Positions 55,126 to 64,000 of a DNA stretch of 64,000 nt are shown here, in pieces. The notes under the pieces were generated by a model. The model saw only the letters and a list, made by a program, of their open reading frames with translations. It was not told where the DNA came from and did no database searches. Position numbers and translations under genes: made by a program. Positions within the stretch are counted from its first letter, which is position 1. Each line of letters begins with the position of its first letter. This stretch comes from Yamagishiella unicocca (lineage: Eukaryota; Chlorophyta; Chlorophyceae; Chlamydomonadales; Volvocaceae): the NCBI GenBank assembly GCA_003116995.1, contig BDSL01000010.1:620001-684000 (forward strand), in the 5' to 3' direction.

Positions 55126-58100
55126 GCCGTACACGCCGTACTTATGCTCGGGTGACGAGCAAGGCGGAGACGCGAGCAGGCCTGCTGCCGCTGCCGCAGT
55201 CGCAGCGGCGCGTCCCTGGTGTTTCCGCCGCGGCAACCTCCCTGCGCCATGTGGGTCTGAACCGCTGCCGCCTGCTTCTGATGTGGCAGCAGAGGTGCAC
55301 GACGGGGGCCCCCACGATGACGTGGCAAACGGGGGGGACCAGGAGGCGGAGGCGGAGGCGGAGGTGGAGGCGGAGGCGGAGGCGGGGCAGCCGGTACACG
55401 CACGTGGGAGCCCCGAGGCCCCGCAGGCAGATGGCGCTGCAGCTGCACTTCCACACGGTCTACGATCGGGATGCGCACTGCCCTCGATGCTGGCTGCTTC
55501 GTCTGCGGCCGCGTCCGAGCTCCTCGAGGGGCTCGGCACGCCACCTGATTGCGCCGTGTCCTCCTCGTCCTCCTCATCCTCCGCGTCCTCGTCCTCCGCG
55601 TCTTCGCCCGCTTCCTCGTCGTCGTCGTTGTCCAGCCGACAGTGCCGCACCTCCGAACCAGCGCCAGGCATTAAAGAGGCTGCGCTATGGGCTTGCGGCT
55701 GAGATGAGGGCCCCGGGTCCCCCCAGGGGTCAGCTTCTTCCCAGGAGTACAAACTGGGACGCCGGCTGGTCCGTGTGCTGTGAGGCCCTAGTTGGCCACA
55801 CGCAAGGGCACGTGGACGTTGCTGCGCAATATTTATGCTGTTGCTGCGGCAGCCGCAGCAGCGGCGGGAGCAGTGTATCCGTTCAGTTGCAGCTGCTTCA
55901 ACGGCTGACGCCCCGACAGCAGCAGCGGCAGCGGGACCGCGTGCAGAGCTGGCCGTCGCCAGAGAGTACTGGCAGGCAGCGAGCTGACCAGCATTGAGTA
56001 CCTCCTGCCCTATCTGCTGCCGCTGCGGCTGCTGCTGCTCCTGTCGAGCCTGTCGAGCCTGCCGATGCTGCTGCTGCTGCTGCTGCCCGACCTCCTGCTG
56101 CAGATGCCAAACTTGCCGCTGCTGCTGCTGCTCCTGCTGCTCCTGCGTGTCCAGCTTCCCCTCACCGCGTAAGCTGCCACATCTCCCAGCGCTAAGCTCG
56201 AGGGCGAGAGCTGTGACGTCCTGTGGGGTGTTGGGATGAGGTTCCCAGGGGCGTGCAGAAGGGGCAGGAGCGGCTTGGTGAGGCAGCTGTTGTTGAATCC
56301 GATGGCCACCAGTCGGCACGTGCGCTTTGGCCACGGAACACTCGCTTTTTTACTGGTGTTGGGGAAGATGTGTCACGGGTGTCATACCGCAACGCGGAAA
56401 ACTGCCGTACAGAGGCGCGTCGATGTGGCGAGGATTCGAGAGCGGTGGGTCCGCGCAGGACTTCCAAAATTGTGCTAGGCCTGGTGCTTCCATGTCATCC
56501 TTTTCGACAATCCAGATCAATTTTTCGCACGGGTGATGCGTAGGAAAGCGGCCAGAACGTTCCCAACGACGGCGTTACAGTTCATATCCGGTCACACATG
56601 CAGATAGCGGCCGCCTGAGAAGCTGAACAAATATGGATTACATAACTTGATTGGTGGTCGCACCTGTGCTGCTGCACCTGGGTCATCTGGCTTGGGTGCT
56701 GTATGCATCCGCCGCGTTGCAAGTCGACAAGGGTTGCGCCCCGGAATAGTCCAATTATTGTAGATATTATGTTATCCGAGCATCAGATGTGGCTGGGAGG
56801 CAATCTTTGCTGTAGAGCGTAAAGGTCGCCTCTAACTCCGGCCCACACTTTGGGGAGATCGACGACCGTTATTTAACATGGGTCACTTGTATCACACACA
56901 GATTGTATGCAATTGAAAGGATAGAGTCAACGTATAAGCGCCACTGCGTGTTTTTGCTTGCCAAGTGCTGATCAATGACTGCCATGCTACGTAGTCTTGA
57001 CTGTGCGCAACCCCTATGGCTACAGGGCGTCAGTGGCGGTTCAGTGTGAACCTCGTTTCCGTAAAACCGGTGTATTGACGACGAGTACGGTGACAGGGCT
57101 TCGTTCCAGGAGCATTCGTGCGTACTCCTGCTGGCGGGCGCCGCATGCGCAGCATGCGCACATGGACTCGATTTCTTGCTGTAAGCACGGATTCACTATT
57201 AGAACCTGCTAAATTATAGTAATTTTCATATCTACATCTTGCAGCGATTTTGGCTTTCGTTCCGGGCCTAACTTGTGAGAATCCGAAAATAGGTAACCGC
57301 CATCGGACCTTTTTCAGCAGCATACCATGAACCTGTATGCATTCGCTCCTCGTGGTTTGTGCTATAAAGTAAGCTGAAATGTGTGCCCAGTGACGACAGT
57401 CCCTGCCGTCCGTACACGCGAAAACAACGGCCCTGGGCCCTGGGCCAGCTCAGCATAGGAAATGCCGCAGCGGCCCCTTCCGACAAGTCGCATAGCTCCT
57501 AAAGGAACGACATCAAACGCGCTAACTGTCTGACTACTTTCCAGCGACTTGCAGTACGTTCCCGCTGTGCATTTAGGAGCATCAGCAGTTATGATTCAGA
57601 TCTCGACCCATGTTATTATTGGATAGGAAAGTGGAAGGCTAGGAGATGATCCAAATGACCCCTGCGTGTACACCAGGGGGGCTCCAGACGCGCTGTGCGC
57701 TCGCGGTACGACCATAGTCGGCTGGGTCGCACTCAGCTTGAGCCAGACTTCCACTGCCTAGCAACGCCTATAAGGATGCCGTCGCCAAGATAGGAGAGCC
57801 GCATCAGGAAGCCAATCCTTGTGCATGGTGTGAAACGTGGTGGATTTGCCGATGACAGACAGCTCCAGGGGGGCCCCGAAGATCCGAATGTGCGGCCGGA
57901 CACAAAGCGAGAGCAACGTTGGTGGGGGCTCAAAGCCGCAGGGAGCGTGTGCTGCACTGTAGGCGCACTTTGATGAGGCGTCTGATGGCGTTAGCGATAG
58001 AGACCAATCATTCCGTGCATGTACGACACAGGCTTACAGCCAGCCAGCGCCGGGATCACAGCCCGCTGCCCCGCCCCTGCCCCGCCGTGTGTGTTTTGTT

Positions 58101-58912
58101 GCCCCTCACAAAGCCACAACCCACGCCCACCAGGACACAAAGGATAAGGCCCCGGCACTGGGGGCCCGATACCAGAGACACGGATGCCGCTGTCGAGCGA
58201 CCTGCGAGGCAGGGCGGGGCACAAGTATCCTGAAACGCAAGCGCGTTTCCTCCTAAAACACACGTACGTACACGCGGCGATCAGTAAGTGATGGCAGCAG
58301 CACACATCAGCAGCAGGGGTGCATGGCAGGGCTCATAGCGTCGCGGAGGCACGAGGGCCAGCTGGCCCGCGAGTGCCGTGTGCTGTGTTGATTATTGTTG
58401 GACTCGCCCTGAACATAGAGGTTGGATGTACGGCATCCATTTCTCACGTGGCGGCGTCATTTATCTAGCTGAACCCCTAGATAGCTAGGTTATTACGTAA
58501 GGTAGGGCGACATACACCAGGTTCCTGCTGGGAGCTCAGGAGCAGGGTGGCTGCAACCCCTACTTACTTGGACGCAGTCACTGTGCTTCATCGCGGTCAG
58601 GCGCCCTCGCTGGACATCGCTCGGCCTCTTCGGTGTCCGCAGTGGAACGATAGATAAAAGAAAACACAGTCACGTACGCTTGGCGTGGGTGGGGGACTCA
58701 GGGTGTGGAGAGTGATTGGCGTATGGGTATTTGTTGTGTATTGAGAGTGATTGGTTCTGGAAAGACCGTATCCGATTACACCACAGAAGCCTGCGCAAAC
58801 TGCCCCCTGGTCTACTGGGCCCACTGCAACAAAAACAACCTGCCGCTTGCAATCCCCCGGGCAGCAACTCGTTTGGGCACCAACATATAGGCCAAGGGGG
58901 GTCGCGCCCAGC

Positions 58913-58992
58913 AGGGGGGGGTCGAGGAAGACCCGTGGATGCGAGAAAAAACCCGTTTATAAAACAGACGCTCGTCTGCCGGAGAACTGGAG
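58913..58992 (+). repeat. Intron repeat family A, full copy outside any called gene
   Basis: cgaggaagacccgtggatgc, aaaaaacccgttta, tgccggagaactgg. No gene was called here, so this copy is either intergenic or marks an unrecognised intron. Confidence 0.8.
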
Positions 58993-61137
58993 GGGGGCGC
59001 GCCAGGGGGGGGCGCGCCAGGTGCCCCAGGGGGGGTATAAGTGGATCAAGGGGGAGCGCACGCCAGGTGCCCCATGCATTGGGCAGCTGACCGTGCATGC
59101 CTGGGGGTTGGTGGGGCAACGTTGGGGCTGATGGGTGCATTGTCGGAGCTGGCATGCATGCATGCTGGTTAGGCCAGTTGACAGTTGAAGTCATAGGGGT
59201 GACAGCGGCGGTGGTAGCAGGAGCTGTAAAGCGAGGATTCGCTCGTCCCCGCCCTCCCAAGCCAAAGCCCGCAGGGTATAAGTGACGGAGCCAATGGAGG
59301 CCTGCTGGTGACGTCTTTATTTCGGCTCATCAGGCCCTCTACCATACCGAATGATGTAAGCTAGGGCCGGCATCAAACACCGTGCAGATCAGCAATATCG
59401 CCACGCAGATCATGATATTCGTTGAGCATCATTTAAGGCGGGCGGCGGATGCGAAACGCCGAACGACCGCGCGCAGTCCGAATTCGGACGCAACCGCGGA
59501 AACTATGGGCTTCCGCGACCGATGGGCGCCGGCTCTGGACGACGCTACGTAGGAGAACCCCATTGGAATGCGAAATATTATGTAAGGTGTACTGCTCTAA
59601 CGCCGAATCAGAAGCTTAATGATTGCGCTCGAAAGGTGATGTATGCTTGCCGTTGGCTGTGTCCAAATTGACATATAACGTTACAAGCGTAACTGTACTG
59701 CCGCCTTGATGACCATCACTTACTACGGCTAGCTAGGCCATCGGGCCATGCGCCATTGGCGAAGTTTATTTCGTTCAAAGCTAGGAACTATTATGGAGGT
59801 GGCTGTTTAGTCTGAAGTGCATATATGAGAGGCGAAAGGGGACGGCGCCCGCCGTTTGGTGTTCCGCGGGATCGGCCGATCACTCAAATCCTCGTCCACG
59901 TGGCATGAATCATCGCTCAGTAATACCTTCATCGACATAATAGTAATAATACTAATGACGATCCAGCAAGAGCGTAAAACGAATGAACGCATTGTCCTGT
60001 GGCCGTCAGAAGCGCTGCTGAAGGCAACAACACAATGCGCAATATCTATCTCAGCTGCATGTGTGTGCGCCTTTGCCAGGGATTAGTCCGTTAAATATAA
60101 TCTAGAAGCCATGCGATAATATTCTTTTCGGGATGACCAGCCAGGCTGCTTTCCTTCTGTCCGCCGGCTGTTCCAGACTTACAAGTTATCCCGAAAGCTG
60201 ACCTCAAAGCTACGAGTTGGACGCATCAACGCGCCAGCACGGTCGGACGTGAACCCCCTGGTGATCTATTGCAGGGACAGGTCAGGGCAGGTCCAGGACA
60301 GCCGAGCCGTCCAGACCTACACGCATTTCATCGACATCGACGTATCGCGTCCAGCGCTACCCAGGCGCTTGCTCTTGGGCCACGCAGTTACCCGAAGTCC
60401 TGCCGCTGTGGTGATTGCCCGTCCTTGCGCAGGCTGCTGATAGGAGTAGCTAACATGGCACTGCCCAAATCTATACCTGGGCCGTCCTGCCGGGCCTATT
60501 TAAAAAGAAATGCCAGAATATCCCCTACCGGTACCAGTATCGGTATCGGAGCACATTGCCGCCGCGCGTCAGCAGCCGCAGCTCCAAGCCCATCAGCTGT
60601 GCGTCCAGACTCTTCTGCAAAGTGCGCCTGAGCTGATGAGCGCAGTCGCCACCGCCACGCCACCTGCTGCTGCTGCCGCTGCTGTTGCTGCAGCTGCCGG
60701 GTTACAGCTCTGGAAGCGCGCGTAGTGTCTGATGCATCGGCTCCGAGCAGGTGCCGATGTATACCGATACCTCCGCGGTGGCGGCCACCGATTCTCTACA
60801 GGTATTGGCCGCACCACCAGTGAGCGCCACGAGTCGAGAGGTCAAACACCTCGTCACCGCACGACGGTGCCCTGCCAGCCTCACACCTAGCGCTACCGCC
60901 CCCAAACCGCCGCCTCCCACCAAGCCACCACCAACTAACGCAGCGGGACCATGCATTCCTCACTCGCCGTTGCGCAGACGATGGGTCCCTCCTGGACATC
61001 TGCACCTACCGGTAGCCCCCCTGGAGCTACGAGACAATGCGAGACTTGTCAGACGGACGGAAGGTCTCCTCCGCATTCTCTTCCGGCCACACCGCCACGT
61101 CCAGCGCGCACAGCACGCATAGCGCTGAGGCAAAGCG

Positions 61138-61186
61138 CCCAACCCAACCCAACCCAACCCAACCCAACCCAACCCAACCCAACCCA
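61138..61186. repeat. CCCAA pentamer repeat, about 10 copies
   Basis: Perfect aaccc/cccaa repeat. Not coding by any other evidence. Confidence 0.95.
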
Positions 61187-61272
61187 AGCACCCAACCCTG
61201 GCAACTGGGGGTCCGCCAGGGGCCCGCTTCAACGTGGTCACCGTTCATGTTGTCATAACCCTTTGCAACAGA

Positions 61273-61321
61273 AGCAGTCCAGCAAGCAGTCCAGCACACA
61301 GTCCAGCAAACAGTCCAGCAA
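61273..61321. repeat. Short tandem repeat cagtccagcaaa
   Basis: About four copies of a 12-13 base unit, directly downstream of the CCCAA repeat. Confidence 0.8.
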
Positions 61322-61865
61322 ACCCAGACCTCGACCTGTCCTTGCACCGCTGACCTTGACCCGTCAAACCTGACCTTGACCCGTCCCCGCACCGCTACCC
61401 ACTCGCCCCTCGCCACCTCATCGACGCACTTACGGCCCACCGCCCGAGGCCCAGCAGCTAGTACGGCAGTAGCACACAGCTCCACTACCCACCCAGTCGT
61501 GGTGGCTCCGGCCGGCGTGGTGAAGGGACACAAGAAGCCCTAAAACCCTACCACCCGACCAGCCGGCGGGTACACACCGACGACGGCTACACGACGTAGC
61601 GGCAGCCAACAAAACACACATACACACACACACCGACGCTTTTCCCCCGCTCCTCTCTCCCCCACTTGATCCGCTCAACTAGCTCCGGCCACTAACCCTG
61701 GCCCCTGCCCCCGGCCCCAGTCTCCCGGCCCATCCCTCGACCCCCTCAACCCTGCCGCCCCACTCAACCCACTTTCGGCGCACCATCTTCCCCCCGAGTC
61801 CCCTATGTACGTGCCCCCCTGTGTATGTGTATGTGTGCGTCTGTGTTTGTGTTTTGTGCTGTCGC

Positions 61866-61963
61866 CTACTTGGCCTCGTACCAGGTGTCTGCCACGTTGC
61901 AATCCGTGGCCAGCTCCACGAGCAGCGGCATCGTCACACCAGCTTTGGCGTCGCCGCCGCCGC

Positions 61964-61995
<32 letters not shown>

Positions 61996-63616
61996 TCCGC
62001 CGCGCCGCCGCCGCCGTGGCGCCATGTTCCCGCCAAGTGCCCGCCCGGCACGTTGGGCTCTGGCCGGTGCCAGCCCGGGCCCTGCATAAGGCCCGTGGCG
62101 CCTGGGGCGTTCCAGTGCTTGGCCAGCTCCGACCAGGGGTTGGCCATCAGCGACATGACTAGACGCTGAGCGTCCTCGGCGCGCTCGCGGGGGCCCTCCA
62201 GGATGACCTCGTCGTGGATCTGGTTGGCGGTTGGCGGAGCGGGGGTTTGGCGGTTGGGCATAGGTCCAGTTTGGGCCGAGGTGGTGGTGGGGGGTGGTTG
62301 TCGGGGTCGGGTCGGGAGTGCGTGTTTTTGTTGGGGTTTGGTCACGGTTATGGGTATTTAGAATACCACAAAAGATGGTGGTGGTGGTGGCGGTGGTGGT
62401 GGTGGTGGTGTGTAATTTAGGCCAGCTTGGGGGACAGTGTGGGGTGGAGAGTAAACTGCCGTAGTGGAAGGTAACCAGAAGCTACGGATGACCTGCCATG
62501 TACTCTTGAGGGTGCGAGGGGCCCACATGGTGGGACGACCGCCCGCTGGTACGACTTGGCCTCCGGCCCCTCCCTCCGGCCCCTCCCTCCAGCCCGCCAG
62601 GAGGCTGTCCGCACCTGCATCAGCAGCTTGAAGCCGGTGGCCCGCAGCTCCTCCGACTTGTGGATGGCGACCATGGCGGCAGCGGCCACGTCAGCGGCGG
62701 AGCCCTGCGCGCAGGTGGGGTGGGGTTCGAGGGAAACCCGTGGATGTCCGAAAAAACCGTTTAAAACAGAAGTTTTGAGATGCATGCTGGAGCACAGGTG
62801 GGGTGGGGTGGGGGCGGAGAGCGTGTGCACCGTTTGATGTGTTAGCAGCGAGTACGCGTGCGCGAAACACACATCAAAGCTGCGAGCCGTCGCATGAAAC
62901 AGGTGGTGGTCGTGTCCATCACGGAAAGCGACACGCGGTGTGTATGTGCGTGTTCCAGCAATTGCCGGAGCGCCTGAGAGTGTTCTCCGGTACGGAAGCC
63001 AGCAAATGGGGCACCCGATCAGAAGCCAGCAAATGGGACACCCGATCCGATCATCACCCGACCGCACTGGCGCACCGCCCTGGGCCCCCCCTCCCACCAT
63101 CTCCCCCCCCGTGCGCCGTGGAGGCGAGGCTCGTCCGCAGGTTTCCGGTAGTCAGACAAACGTTTTCCGCCATGCAAATCCAAACGCGTGATGTATTCCC
63201 GATGTTTCGCTGGTTTCCGGTAGTCAAACCAAGTTCTCCGGCATGCCACCGCCAGTCGCATGCTATCCGCCAGTCTTTTCGCCTCTCCTCCTCCTATGCC
63301 GTTTACACGGGCCCACCCACCCTTCACCCTCCCACCAATACACTACGCCGCCCTCCCTCCCTCCCTCCTCCCCCCCCACCCCCAATCAGCAGCGCCTCCG
63401 CTCCGTCTCCTTGCCGCGCCTCTCCTCTGGACCACCGCCTTCACCGCCCTCGGTTTGTCGGCCGTGGATTCGCGGATTCTCTTATAAAACCCTCCACCGC
63501 ACCTGGATGGGTGTGTTGATGGCGGCTCGCTGACTGTGTCCGCTCAGCTTGAAGTCCGGGGAGTTGATGTTGGGCAGGGGGCGCGTGCGACCCAGCAGCG
63601 TGCGGACCTTGCCCTC
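61866..63616 (-). CDS. POP: Organellar family A DNA polymerase, C-terminal end (partial)
   Basis: Minus exons 63616-63503, 62704-62615 and 62219-61866, all phase 0, ending TAG at 61868-61866. Family A polymerases of plants and algae (POP, PolIA/PolIB type) copy plastid and mitochondrial DNA. The first exon reads EGKVRTLLGRTRPLPNIN ... RAAINTPIQ, the second GSAADVAAAAMVAIHK, and the third starts IHDEVILEGP, motif C with the catalytic Asp-Glu pair. The protein ends VADTWYEAK as in plant relatives. Between motif C and that end, the last exon holds an added stretch with a Gly-rich run ([21 protein letters not shown]), which plant polymerases do not have to my knowledge. Upstream exons (O-helix, 3'-5' exonuclease, targeting peptide) must lie beyond the right edge; none is seen in 63617-64000. 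Introns contain intron repeat families A and D, and the flank contains a C copy. Confidence 0.9.
62373..62412. repeat. GGT microsatellite
   Basis: ggtggtggtggtggcggtgg and more, in the last intron of the polymerase gene. Confidence 0.95.
62726..62797 (+). repeat. Intron repeat family A, full copy
   Basis: cgagggaaacccgtggatgt, aaaaaaccgttt, gagatgcatgctggagcaca; in the intron between polymerase exons, about 20 bases upstream (in gene sense) of exon 62704. It shares the gtccg variant with the dikinase copy at 22054. Confidence 0.85.
63448..63494 (+). repeat. Intron repeat family D, copy
   Basis: ggtttgtcggccgtggattc, gcggattctcttata, then aaaccctcc. It sits in the polymerase intron next to the donor of exon 63503. 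Confidence 0.8.
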
Positions 63617-64000
63617 CTGCAGCGCACCGTGTGATGGCACGGTGTGGTGACGTGGGAGGGATAGGAGAGGAACCCATGGTCTGAAACTGGAGAAGACAAG
63701 AATACCGACAAGAATACTTGGTAAAACGGAGTTTTCTAACACTGGTAAGACGTTGTAGTTGGGCAGAGATCAACCACCGCCAGCGGATCTAGTTGCTCCG
63801 CTCTGTCCTGATCCTCGACACAAGGGCGTCATGTCCAGTGCCCAGCAGCAGCGTCATCCGCGCCTCCCCAAATCCCGCCTCACACGCCCCTCCCCCTGCC
63901 CCCCCTCCCTAGCTTCTGCCCTCCCCAAACACCGCCTCGACTTTGCCCTCCGCTTCCTATGTCGTGTAACCGGGCCTTCTCGTCACTCCCTCTTTCCCCC
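63617..64000. other. Right edge; probable intron of the polymerase gene
   Basis: No further polymerase exon was recognised. A family C repeat (tatgtcgtgtaaccgggcct) lies at about 63956-63992, which fits an intron. Confidence 0.45.

Larger units (their letters stand above)
55126..61865. other. Upstream of the giant gene, then a long gap without a supported gene
   Basis: To about 56334 the giant gene's frame stays open and is Gln-, Ala- and acid-rich; it could be 5'UTR or an N-terminal extension. From 56340 to 61865 no gene was recognised. Short frames lack motifs. A family A repeat lies at 58913-58992, and simple repeats at 61138-61186 and 61273-61321. Confidence 0.45.

Noticed and set aside
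57790..57900. A FADD motif in one plus frame, as in reverse transcriptases
   Set aside because: Flanking residues do not fit the LINE or LTR palm motif, and stops close the frame nearby; probably chance.

Overview
The window looks like nuclear DNA of a green alga of the Chlamydomonas/Volvox group (Chlamydomonadales). The reasons are: GC-rich genes with many short introns whose donors are mostly GTGAGT, GTGCGT, GTGGG or GTAAG type; TGTAA as a candidate poly(A) signal; a giant SPPPP-type hydroxyproline-rich cell-surface protein; a secreted protein with twin ShKT modules; a glucan water dikinase; and telomere-like motifs of both the CCCTAAA and CCCTAAAA types. Species cannot be named from the sequence.

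Layout, left to right. (1) 630-2939, minus: the C-terminal half of a Miro GTPase with its membrane anchor; the usual N-terminal half is not found. (2) 3314-5047: a tandem duplication, then the broken 3' end of a LINE-type retroelement. (3) 5855-11007, plus: an 11-exon gene for a secreted Ala/Gln/Gly-rich protein of 542 residues that reads like a silk protein; a Cys-containing open stretch at 12297-12693 may be an alternative end. (4) 14661-27321, plus: a 20-exon glucan water dikinase that keeps CBM45 and the phosphohistidine domain but stops before the ATP-binding domain. (5) 31100-34127, minus: a secreted Pro/Ala-rich protein with two ShKT modules. (6) 35738-38845, minus: a multi-pass membrane protein of unassigned family. 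(7) 41739-55125, minus: a giant single-pass Pro-rich surface protein of about 4,330 residues built on repeat arrays. (8) 61866-63616, minus: the C-terminal end of an organellar family A DNA polymerase that runs off the right edge.

Introns of the dikinase, the membrane protein and the polymerase carry several families of short repeats in both orientations, sometimes next to the splice acceptor. The silk-like gene has none of them.

Three of the genes (silk-like, ShKT, giant Pro-rich) encode probable extracellular-matrix or cell-surface proteins, so the window has a surface theme, though nothing shows that they are co-regulated. The most notable content is the silk-like gene, the dikinase without a nucleotide domain, the giant surface protein and the intron-borne repeats. 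All exon models were built by hand from splice sites, reading phase and known family motifs; no search was run.
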